NCBI GenBank assembly: GCA_016219455.1
Contig: JACRMZ010000063.1
Location: 1-6,693, forward strand
Length of the DNA stretch: 6,693 nt
From: Candidatus Aenigmatarchaeota archaeon
GTDB taxonomy: Archaea > Aenigmatarchaeota > Aenigmatarchaeia > PWEA01 > JACRMZ01
Direction: 5' to 3'
The notes under the pieces were generated by a model. That model saw nothing but the letters and a program-made list of their open reading frames with translations. It did not search any database and was not told the origin of the DNA. A program made the translations under genes and the position numbers. Positions 1-5,561 of this stretch are shown here, piece after piece (the first letter of the stretch is position 1; every line of letters starts with the position of its first letter).

Positions 1-350
1 GAAGCTGCGTCACTTATGGCATTCTTGTCGAGGGCAAGGAACCCAAGGACTTGATAAAAGACATTGACAGCGGGCTTTTTGACGATAAAATAAAGGCGGA
101 GAAGACTGACATTGACGCAAAACAGAAGAAAGAGATAGACGATGACAGGAAGAAGCTTGCAAAGCAAGTGGAAGAGACGAGGAAGGTAAGGGAGAAGCTC
201 GAAGCGGAGAAGAAGGCGGCTGCAGACGCAGCGAAAGCCGCGGTGACTCCGGCAGGCACGCCAGCAGCGACTGAAGAAAAGAAAGACGAGAAGAAGGAGC
301 CAGCTGCAGAGAAGAAGGCCGAAGCAAAGAAGGAAGAGAAAAAGAAGTAA
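1..350 (+). CDS. C-terminal part of an unidentified protein with a Lys/Glu/Ala-rich tail (5' truncated)
   Basis: The frame is open from base 3 back through the left edge, so this is the end of a longer gene; the TTG at 51 is only an internal codon. The visible 115 residues have two parts. The first 30 or so look folded and include the stretch VTYGILVEGKEPKDLI. The remainder is a charged, probably helical segment of D/K/E/R repeats, then an Ala/Pro/Thr linker (TPAGTPAAT) and a final K/E/A-rich tail ending in KKEEKKK and TAA. The first part loosely resembles the C-terminal helix of NAD-dependent glycerol-3-phosphate dehydrogenases (an 'iL-eG--p-e' pattern), but this is a weak guess from a short stretch. 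The tail is low complexity, likely disordered or coiled coil and solvent exposed. The gene converges on the minus strand gene ending at 377, with 26 bases between the stops. That it is a real gene is well supported; its function is not known. Confidence 0.75.
   Translation, partial: SCVTYGILVEGKEPKDLIKDIDSGLFDDKIKAEKTDIDAKQKKEIDDDRKKLAKQVEETRKVREKLEAEKKAAADAAKAAVTPAGTPAATEEKKDEKKEPAAEKKAEAKKEEKKK
334..349 (-). terminator. possible T-rich terminator for the minus strand 377-808 gene
   Basis: Read on the minus strand, the bases just past the 377-808 gene run through TACTTCTTTTTCTCTT, a pyrimidine tract with one run of five T. Archaeal RNA polymerase often stops at T-rich tracts without a hairpin. 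The tract is simply the complement of the Lys/Glu codons ending the convergent gene, so it may be a by-product of the coding sequence. Weak evidence. Confidence 0.25.
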
Positions 351-376
351 CAGTTTATCTTGGCCGGCAATTAGGA

Positions 377-808
377 CTACAGAACGTATTTCCCTATCAG
401 CCCGCTTTCTTTCCCTATTTTGAGAATCTCTTTGACGCCTTTGGCATCGCCCTTCACCGTTCCCTTAAGGGTTTTTTTCTCCAGCGTGTATTCTATAGTA
501 CAGTCGCCAAAATTCTGCAAAAGGGAGAGTTTTTTGTCCTTTCCATAACCGATTATCTCAGCCTTCTGGACAGACTTGAACTTTGACAGGAAGTCGCATA
601 TCTCTTCGGGCTCCGTTTCCCCGAACAGAAGCTCGGCAGAATACTTCCTAAGGCGTTCATTGCCAGAGAGCCCTTCGATGCGAAGAGTGGATTTCTTGCG
701 TTTTGGCGAAACCTTTGGATTGCCAGAGAACATCGATGAAATCTCCTTCACTGACATGAAATAATCAATGACGCTTTCTTCCCCCAACTCCTTCTCAAAA
801 TAAGCCAT
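377..808 (-). CDS. unrecognised 143-residue soluble protein
   Basis: ATG at 808 to TAG at 377-379. I do not recognise the family. The protein is soluble, with no signal peptide or membrane segment. Residues 1-25 are acidic to neutral and probably helical. A basic patch follows (KVSPKRKKSTLRIEG, about 32-46), then a region rich in alternating hydrophobic and charged residues. The C-terminal half (about 80-143) suggests beta strands (AEIIGYG, CTIEYTLEKKTLKGTVKG) followed by a helix (KGVKEILKIGKESGLI), as in a small alpha/beta fold. There is one Cys in the strand region and one near residue 71. The start is supported by a TATA box centred 27 bases upstream; an internal Met at residue 18 is the alternative. 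The gene lies 30 bases downstream of the APC-USP permease on the same strand and may also receive read-through from it. Its basic patch could bind nucleic acid, but that is speculation. Confidence 0.75.
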   Translation of the reverse strand: MAYFEKELGEESVIDYFMSVKEISSMFSGNPKVSPKRKKSTLRIEGLSGNERLRKYSAELLFGETEPEEICDFLSKFKSVQKAEIIGYGKDKKLSLLQNFGDCTIEYTLEKKTLKGTVKGDAKGVKEILKIGKESGLIGKYVL

Positions 809-831
809 TGATAAATAATCGCAATTCCAGC

Positions 832-838
832 ATATATA
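832..838 (-). promoter_or_regulatory. TATA box for the 377-808 gene, leaderless spacing
   Basis: On the minus strand this reads TATATAT. It is centred 27 bases upstream of the ATG at 808, the spacing expected when archaeal transcription starts at or next to the start codon. No Shine-Dalgarno sequence lies between them (the spacer reads GCTGGAATTGCGATTATTTATC), which fits a leaderless mRNA. The box begins right next to the TAG stop (839-841) of the upstream permease gene. Placement is by pattern only. Confidence 0.55.
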
Positions 839-3085
839 CTATTTGCCGACTATTTTTTTTGCCAGCAGGTTTGCAAAGCTGTCAACTTTTATTTCTGGAT
901 CCTTCACAAACAGCACCGAGCAATGGGAGTCGTTTGCAACCGTGTCCTGCGTCGAGCCGAAGAGGAACTTTTTGAGTATCCATTCCGTTGACGGCCCGAT
1001 TATCAAAAGGTCGTATTTCTTGGAGCTCGTGATAAGGACCCTCTCCGTATCCCCGATGACGATCTTGCTCTCTATCGGGGATTTGCAGAATTCCATGTAT
1101 TTCAGATGGTCCTTGCGGATTTCACGGACATTCTTCCTCTCGGAGTCGGGGAGTATGCTGAGAACGGTTATCGTTCCCCCGGTGCTAGTCGCTATCCAAT
1201 CTGCAATTTTTATCCGTGTTATGTAATCGCGTTTGCTTCCTGTAACAAGGATGTTCTTTGGTTCCCGAAAATTTTTCTCCTTAAGGATAGCAGTGACGCA
1301 TTTGGCATCCTTGAGTATTTTTTCCGGCACGCTCCTTGCAACCTTCCTTGAGGTTATCTGGCCGCTCCACCCCATCATTATAAGGTTGGTTTTCGTTGAC
1401 AGCGAAAAATCTATTATCGCCTTTGCGGTATTGTGCGCAATTATCTCCTTCTTTGTCACCTTTACCCCCGCGGCTTCGCCTTCCCTGACAGCAGTCTCCA
1501 GAAGGGGTATTCGCTCTTCCAGGAACCTTTTTCCCGAGCGCAAAAAGCTCTGGTACGGCATCTCAACGACATTCAATGCGACAATTTCGCTGTTCTGCGA
1601 TTTTGCTATTGCCGTTGAAAGCGTCATCAATGGCTTGACATACGCGGTTTCGGATATTGCCGTGAGTATCCTGTACTCCTCCGGGGATGAGAGCATTTCT
1701 ATGCGCTCTTTCTCGACAACTTCCTTTTCCCTCCCATAGCCGTAGTACAGAAATGCACCCAAAGCAAGCCAGAAAACGGTTATCGCAGTCGCAATTGGGT
1801 AATGGTAGATGAGAAAAGCGCCCAGAGCGACTTTTATCAGCAGCCCCAGATATGGCAGGTACGGAAAGAACGGTGTCTTGAATCCATAGTCTATGTCGTT
1901 TCCCATCTCGTGTCGTATCTTGACGACGGCATAGTTTATCTGGATGAACAGAAGGATGAACATTATATCAGCTGAAGCCGCGACAAGCTCGATGTCGAAA
2001 AAAACGGCCATGAACAGGATTATTACCGCAGAGCCGACAAGCGACAGATGAGGGACCCTGTTGGCCTCGTGGACCTTGCGGAAGAAATTAGGGACATTAT
2101 GGTCGCGTGCCATCGCAAATAGCACCCTTGTAGAAGAGAATATCGTCGAATCAAGCGCTGCCATGCATGAAACGACGCCGATTACCAGCAGGAAAAGGTC
2201 CCCGTATGGCATGAGTATTTTTGCAGCCTCCACCATGCCGCGTTCTCCAAGGCCGCCAAGCCACTGCCACGTTGGCTGGCCTGGTATCACTATGCCGCCA
2301 AGAAGCGATATTATGAGAAGCAGATATATTGGAACTACTATTGCAAGGCTGAGGAATATTGCCCTTGGAATGTTCTTCTTGGGATTTTTTATCTCTTCCC
2401 CGGTCTGGACGATTATCTCAAATCCCTCAAACGCGATGAACGTCAATCCCATTACAACGCCTACTGGAGCCCAGCCGTTGGGAAAGAAAGGAGTGAACCC
2501 TTCTTTCCAGTTGGGGTTGTGGGAAATGAGCGAAAGCCCGCCAACTATGAAAACGACGAAAATGATGAGCTGCAGTATTGTCGTCACATTCTCTATTTTT
2601 CCCGTGTACGAAACCCCTTTGTAATTGATGAAGAAAAAGACGAGACAGACGATTGTTGTCGCAATCTTTATTGTTATTGGCTCCGGAAAGGGAAGCTGGA
2701 TGTTCAGGTATTTCATAAGAAAAGTAAGGTACGTCCCAAAGGTCAGCGCGTAAAAACTGCCGACAATGGCATGGGAGAACCAGTTCATCCAGCCGCTGAG
2801 GAACGCCTGCGGCCCTTTCATCGCCTTTTTCACCCAAAGATAGCCGCCGCCGGCTTCCGGAAACGCCGAGCCCAGCTCAGCATAGGACATCGCAGTGATC
2901 AACGCGCCGATTCCATTAAGGAAGAACGCAAGAAGGATTGCAGGTCCCGCTATCCCGGAAGCCGTTCCGATAAGGACGAACACGATGGAGCCGATGATGG
3001 CACCGACGCCAATCATCGTTGCCGAAAAAAGGCTCAGACCCCGTTTAAGCTCAGCTTCCTTGAAGTGGCCCTCAATATCGGACAT
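839..3085 (-). CDS. APC-superfamily amino-acid permease fused to two C-terminal universal stress protein (USP) domains
   Basis: A 748-residue membrane protein likely to import amino acids or related cationic substrates. Residues 10-450 form the LeuT-fold transporter with about 12 membrane helices. The first carries GVGAIIG (26-32), residues 216-243 hold the typical FEGFEIIVQTGEEIKNPKK stretch after helix 6, and STIFSSTRVLFAMARD (about 313-328) is the usual helix 8 motif. Two USP domains follow (about 470-602 and 610-728), presumably cytoplasmic. In ATP-binding USPs the loop is G-2x-G-9x-G(S/T). The first domain has GWSG at 572-575 but SV where GS is expected; the second has GPST, then nine residues and GS. 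Each is therefore one position off, and nucleotide binding is uncertain. APC-USP fusions of this layout are known in archaea and bacteria; USP domains are thought to tune transport. Helix 1 is odd: GSIVF replaces the usual GSGIF. I chose ATG 3085 over 3166 because an APC N-terminus fits (MSDIEGHFKEAELKRGLSLF) and a TATA box lies 26 bases upstream. Confidence 0.92.
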   Translation of the reverse strand: MSDIEGHFKEAELKRGLSLFSATMIGVGAIIGSIVFVLIGTASGIAGPAILLAFFLNGIGALITAMSYAELGSAFPEAGGGYLWVKKAMKGPQAFLSGWMNWFSHAIVGSFYALTFGTYLTFLMKYLNIQLPFPEPITIKIATTIVCLVFFFINYKGVSYTGKIENVTTILQLIIFVVFIVGGLSLISHNPNWKEGFTPFFPNGWAPVGVVMGLTFIAFEGFEIIVQTGEEIKNPKKNIPRAIFLSLAIVVPIYLLLIISLLGGIVIPGQPTWQWLGGLGERGMVEAAKILMPYGDLFLLVIGVVSCMAALDSTIFSSTRVLFAMARDHNVPNFFRKVHEANRVPHLSLVGSAVIILFMAVFFDIELVAASADIMFILLFIQINYAVVKIRHEMGNDIDYGFKTPFFPYLPYLGLLIKVALGAFLIYHYPIATAITVFWLALGAFLYYGYGREKEVVEKERIEMLSSPEEYRILTAISETAYVKPLMTLSTAIAKSQNSEIVALNVVEMPYQSFLRSGKRFLEERIPLLETAVREGEAAGVKVTKKEIIAHNTAKAIIDFSLSTKTNLIMMGWSGQITSRKVARSVPEKILKDAKCVTAILKEKNFREPKNILVTGSKRDYITRIKIADWIATSTGGTITVLSILPDSERKNVREIRKDHLKYMEFCKSPIESKIVIGDTERVLITSSKKYDLLIIGPSTEWILKKFLFGSTQDTVANDSHCSVLFVKDPEIKVDSFANLLAKKIVGK

Positions 3086-3106
3086 GACAATAGTTGGAGA
3101 AACAGG

Positions 3107-3114
3107 CTTAAAAT
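3107..3114 (-). promoter_or_regulatory. TATA-like box for the APC-USP permease
   Basis: On the minus strand this reads ATTTTAAG. Its centre lies about 25-26 bases before the ATG at 3085, the right spacing for a leaderless archaeal transcript, and no clear Shine-Dalgarno sequence precedes the ATG. This supports the shorter start. A second minus strand AT-rich box (TATTTAAA, within 3141-3148) could give a leader of about 33 bases instead. Confidence 0.45.
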
Positions 3115-3124
3115 CTGCTATTTC

Positions 3125-3140
3125 ACTACCCACAGGTAGT
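3125..3140. promoter_or_regulatory. perfect inverted repeat in the divergent promoter region, candidate operator
   Basis: ACTACC-CACA-GGTAGT: two perfectly complementary 6-base arms around a 4-base centre. It lies between the two divergent TATA boxes and directly abuts the + strand box at 3141, occupying the position of the TFB recognition element. A further half site, TACC, follows at 3147-3150. A repressor or activator bound here could control the permease and the three-gene operon together. The arms could also form a short hairpin. The operator role is inferred from symmetry and position. Confidence 0.45.
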
Positions 3141-3148
3141 TTTAAATA
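3141..3148 (+). promoter_or_regulatory. TATA box for the three-gene paralog operon
   Basis: TTTAAATA, a good match to the archaeal TATA consensus, centred about 37 bases before the ATG at 3182. Transcription would start near 3171, giving a leader of about 11 bases that just includes the ribosome binding site at 3172-3177. The core TTTAAA is self-complementary, so the box could also serve the minus strand. Confidence 0.6.
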
Positions 3149-3171
3149 CCTTTTCGCCGATAACACGCAAA

Positions 3172-3177
3172 GGTGAT
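3172..3177 (+). promoter_or_regulatory. ribosome binding site GGTGAT deciding the start at 3182
   Basis: GGTGAT pairs well with the 3' end of archaeal 16S rRNA and ends four bases before the ATG at 3182. The possible starts GTG 3173 and ATG 3176 lie inside this motif and so are less likely. The start at 3182 also aligns with the N-termini of the two downstream paralogs. Confidence 0.6.
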
Positions 3178-3181
3178 GTTC

Positions 3182-3715
3182 ATGGATGGAGTAGTGAGGG
3201 ACGAGAAACCCGCATTGAAGGTTTTGAAGAAAGGCGAGATGAAAAAATCTTTGGCGATGTTCAAAGACACACTAGCCGAAGCCGGGCTTGATGATTCCCC
3301 AATATCTTCCCTATCCCATCTTCATGGAGGGACGTTTACCTATGCTGAATGGGGGGATTATAAGGCTAGCGGAAGGGACAGGCACGGGGATTCGTTCACA
3401 ATATCATTCAACGAAACAAAGAACACGGCAAAGTCACTTGATGAACTTCTCGGAGAGAAAGGTTACATAGAATCTGTCTTTTGCAGTGTTGGTGGGAAGT
3501 GCAAGTCTCTAAAGAAGGAAGGCATGGGAATAAAGGCAAGCGGACCAACGGATAGGCATGTAAGCTCTGCCCAAGCCGTGTTAATGCCAAACGGCGACTT
3601 AGAAATAATTGTCTACAGCCAGCGCCCAGGCTTTTACAAGTCCGAGATAGAGAAGCTGTGCGATTCGCTCAACGAGAAGCTCAAAGCCTACGGGACAAAA
3701 GCGGAGATGGTATGA
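3182..3715 (+). CDS. tandem paralog family protein, copy 1 (unrecognised, 177 aa)
   Basis: The first of three tandem genes for one soluble protein family that I do not recognise. No signal peptide or membrane segment is visible. Landmarks shared with the other copies are: the N-terminal pattern M-x4-R-x2-K-x-A-L (residues 1-12); a helical segment around 20-35; HGDSF (68-72, G-D at 69-70); a Leu/Glu helix SLDELLGEKG (85-94); a cysteine pair at 101 and 107 (CSVGGKC); a predicted strand LEIIVYSQRPGFY (140-152); and the C-terminal helix LNEKLKAYGTK. The middle and C-terminal parts suggest an alpha/beta fold. The cysteine pair could form a disulfide or help bind a metal, but nothing else here decides that. 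Copy 1 alone has an insertion with HLHGG (about 46-50) and is the most diverged. The start follows the ribosome binding site GGTGAT. The stop TGA overlaps the ATG of copy 2 by one base, so translation is probably coupled. Confidence 0.85.
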   Translation: MDGVVRDEKPALKVLKKGEMKKSLAMFKDTLAEAGLDDSPISSLSHLHGGTFTYAEWGDYKASGRDRHGDSFTISFNETKNTAKSLDELLGEKGYIESVFCSVGGKCKSLKKEGMGIKASGPTDRHVSSAQAVLMPNGDLEIIVYSQRPGFYKSEIEKLCDSLNEKLKAYGTKAEMV

Positions 3716-4260
3716 TGGGCACAATTGAAAGAGGCAAGAAAAAAGCGCTGGCAATTGAAGCACCCTTCGAGGGTGATACTAACGTGTTCAAAATGTATGC
3801 AGACATCTGCGAAACAGCCGGTGTGGAAAAAGGCACCTTAAAAATTGGCGAGATGTTCCATATTCATAGCTATATTAATGACATATTGTTCCGTGGGACA
3901 GACAACGAGGGAGACGGATTCAGCATTAGAATAAACAAATATGGAAGTGAGTACAACATAGAAGATCTCAAGGCAATGCTCTCTGGAAAATCCCTGATAA
4001 ACGATGCGTTCTGCGTTGTTAAGGATGGGAGATGCAAGGACACAGACAATGGCTATGACTTCACCGCATTCAACGACGTGGAAAGCGCCATCTCTGAGAT
4101 CCATGTTGTTGCCCGTAGAAATCTCAAACAAGCAAACCACGGAATCAGTGTCGAATTGTATACATCCCGTCCTAACCACTTCCTCAAAGAGCTTGCAGAG
4201 CTTGAGGACAAACTAAAAGAAAAGCTGAAAGTGTACGGCGCCAACTTAAAGAGTGTGTGA
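3715..4260 (+). CDS. tandem paralog family protein, copy 2 (unrecognised, 181 aa)
   Basis: The second copy of the unrecognised family. From ATG 3715 the protein is 181 residues, exactly the length of copy 3, and its first 14 residues (MGTIERGKKKALAI) line up without gaps with copy 3 (MGIITRTKKDAIGI). I therefore prefer 3715 to the adjacent in-frame ATG at 3712 and to a GTG at 3658 inside copy 1. Shared landmarks are GTDNEGDGF (61-69), the helix NIEDLKAML (81-89), cysteines at 100 and 107 separated by six residues (one more than in the other copies), YTSRPNHF (149-156) and the tail LKEKLKVYGANLK. The protein is soluble, with no membrane segment. A ribosome binding site GGAG lies at 3703-3706 inside the end of copy 1, and the TGATG overlap implies coupled translation. 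This copy looks the most AT-rich of the three: 3841-3960 counts to about 37% G+C. Confidence 0.87.
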   Translation: MGTIERGKKKALAIEAPFEGDTNVFKMYADICETAGVEKGTLKIGEMFHIHSYINDILFRGTDNEGDGFSIRINKYGSEYNIEDLKAMLSGKSLINDAFCVVKDGRCKDTDNGYDFTAFNDVESAISEIHVVARRNLKQANHGISVELYTSRPNHFLKELAELEDKLKEKLKVYGANLKSV

Positions 4261-4263
4261 GTT

Positions 4264-4809
4264 GTGGGAATTATTACCAGGACAAAAAAAGACGCCATAG
4301 GCATTACAGGAGTTTTTTCACAGACGGACGCTCTTAGGGTTTATCTCGATGCTGCGACGGCTCTGGGCATGGGGGACTCAAAGGTTTATTGCGGATTTCA
4401 CGATGATGAGAATGGATCAAACTCTGTCACGTTCCTCTGCGGCACAGACTCATATGGCGACAGCTTTGAAGCGCCGCTTTTTGGTATAGGGGGAAACGAA
4501 CCGCACACAGTCTCGGAGCTAAAGGAGCTTATGGGAGAAAGTGGAAAGGTTCTGGGAGTCAGATGCCGGGGAAAAAAACAATGCAAGATTGTTGAGAGGG
4601 AATACAGCATCTATTCCGGCAATGACGGGGAGGTCCCTGTTTGTTTCCTGGACTTCAAGGCAGAAATAAGCTATGACAAGAAAAGCTGGGCAGTTGAAAT
4701 AACAGCCAATTCCTACAGGCCGAATTACTACAAGACAGGGCTGGCTAATATTGAAGTGGATTTGAAGGGGAAACTGAAGAAGTACGGCGCCAACGTAAAG
4801 CTGCTTTAA
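4264..4809 (+). CDS. tandem paralog family protein, copy 3 (unrecognised, 181 aa)
   Basis: The third copy, 181 residues, starting at GTG three bases after the stop of copy 2. There is no strong ribosome binding site, so it probably depends on coupled translation. The GTG start is supported by the gap-free N-terminal match to copy 2. Landmarks are CGTDSYGDSF (59-68), the helix TVSELKELMG (82-91), the cysteine pair at 101 and 107 (CRGKKQC), SYRPNYY (150-156) and the tail LKGKLKKYGANVK. Copy 3 has extra cysteines at about 43, 59 and 127 and a more acidic N-terminal half. The protein is soluble, with no signal peptide. Its TAA stop overlaps the TAA of the convergent mechanosensitive channel gene within TTAA at 4806-4809. 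The function is unknown; the shared skeleton suggests subunits of one complex, or variants that sense or bind related ligands, but that is inference. Confidence 0.85.
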   Translation: MGIITRTKKDAIGITGVFSQTDALRVYLDAATALGMGDSKVYCGFHDDENGSNSVTFLCGTDSYGDSFEAPLFGIGGNEPHTVSELKELMGESGKVLGVRCRGKKQCKIVEREYSIYSGNDGEVPVCFLDFKAEISYDKKSWAVEITANSYRPNYYKTGLANIEVDLKGKLKKYGANVKLL

Positions 4810-5561
4810 ATCCTGTCAAGAAGTTTTTTTACGCCGTCATTAATAGCTTCGACAAACTTCCCTTTGTCTTGCCTGTCTTTGAGTACGATAATAAGCGCAA
4901 GCTCTTTTGAGCGGTCACTTGACGCAATGGTGACGACGTTTGGCGTGACTCCTGGCTTTATGTATTTTTTCTGCTCTTCGGCGATTTTCATTATCTCCTG
5001 CTCAAGAAGGACCTCGTCGACTGCCTTATGGACCACTATTGGTATCGTGAGCTCGTACCCTGCCTGGTAGGATTCGTTTATTACCGTTTCCTTGAGGAAT
5101 GTCCTGTTTGGTATGACTGCCATCTCGCCTGCCTTTGTTATCAGGAGGGTGCTAATCGCATTCACTTCAATTACACGGCCTGCAATTTCGCCAATCCGTA
5201 TCCAGTCACCGACGTTGAAGTCGGATGAGATGTCTATGAACGGCCTTGCAAAGATGTTCTGGAGCGCGTCTTTGGTGGACATGAGAAAACCGACTCCAAG
5301 AAGAACGACTGCAACAAGGAGCGCGCCCTCCGAAAGCCCGAGTGTGCCTAGCGCTATGAGGAAACCTGCAAGCCATGTTATCCACTTACCGTATTCCTGC
5401 AATATGGTGTAAAAATAGGGGATGTTCCTTTTCATCAGCCTGCCTATTATGAATCTCACGACCCTGCCTGCAAGCCATGTAACGAGAACGACAAAGAAAA
5501 ACAGCAGACCCTTGAGCGACCAGAAATACAGCTTTGCCGCGATTGCTTCCGTTAGAACCAT
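4806..5561 (-). CDS. MscS-family small-conductance mechanosensitive ion channel
   Basis: A 251-residue membrane protein of the MscS family. Such channels open under membrane tension and release small solutes, protecting the cell from hypo-osmotic shock; they work as homoheptamers in the cytoplasmic membrane. Three membrane segments are visible at about 17-39, 57-75 and 78-100. The third, rich in Gly and Ala (EGALLVAVVLLGVGFLMS), is the pore-lining helix and runs into KDALQNIFARPFI. The beta domain follows with the family signature FNVGDWIRIGEIAGRVIEV (115-133) and the IPNRTF loop (150-155), then an alpha/beta C-terminal domain to 251. The length is slightly below the 286 residues of E. coli MscS, in keeping with a minimal three-helix member. 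The ATG at 5561 touches the TAG stop of L15e with no gap, so the gene is probably cotranscribed with, and translationally dependent on, L15e. Its own stop overlaps that of the convergent paralog operon. Confidence 0.92.
   Translation of the reverse strand: MVLTEAIAAKLYFWSLKGLLFFFVVLVTWLAGRVVRFIIGRLMKRNIPYFYTILQEYGKWITWLAGFLIALGTLGLSEGALLVAVVLLGVGFLMSTKDALQNIFARPFIDISSDFNVGDWIRIGEIAGRVIEVNAISTLLITKAGEMAVIPNRTFLKETVINESYQAGYELTIPIVVHKAVDEVLLEQEIMKIAEEQKKYIKPGVTPNVVTIASSDRSKELALIIVLKDRQDKGKFVEAINDGVKKLLDRI
4824..4830 (+). terminator. possible T-run terminator for the three-gene operon
   Basis: Seven consecutive T follow the stop of copy 3 by 14 bases, the kind of tract at which archaeal polymerase releases. 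No convincing hairpin precedes it. The tract lies inside the 3' end of the convergent channel gene, where it encodes Lys-Lys-Leu on the other strand, so it could be coincidental. Confidence 0.35.

Noticed and set aside
363..368. GCCGGC palindrome between the convergent stops at 350 and 377, as a terminator stem
   Set aside because: Only six self-complementary bases with no loop and no T-run after it on either strand.
10..370. Two minus strand open frames of 105 and 118 codons
   Set aside because: Both are complements of the Lys/Glu/Ala-rich coding end on the + strand, giving Ser/Phe/Leu-rich low-complexity translations without family features.
1233..1739. + strand open frame of 168 codons
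   Set aside because: Antisense to the USP domains of the permease; no recognisable motifs and no promoter or ribosome binding site.
2061..3139. Long + strand open frames of 187 and 206 codons
   Set aside because: They lie antisense to the well-supported APC transporter domain, and their translations show no coherent domain. They result from the codon pattern of the permease.
3086..3166. Longer start of the permease at 3166, adding 27 residues
   Set aside because: The added residues resemble no APC N-terminus, and their codons would cover the divergent promoter elements, including the TATA boxes and inverted repeat. ATG 3085 has a TATA box at ideal distance.
3838..4304. Minus strand open frames of 113 and 83 codons within the paralog operon
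   Set aside because: Antisense to copy 2, which is supported by alignment to its two neighbours.
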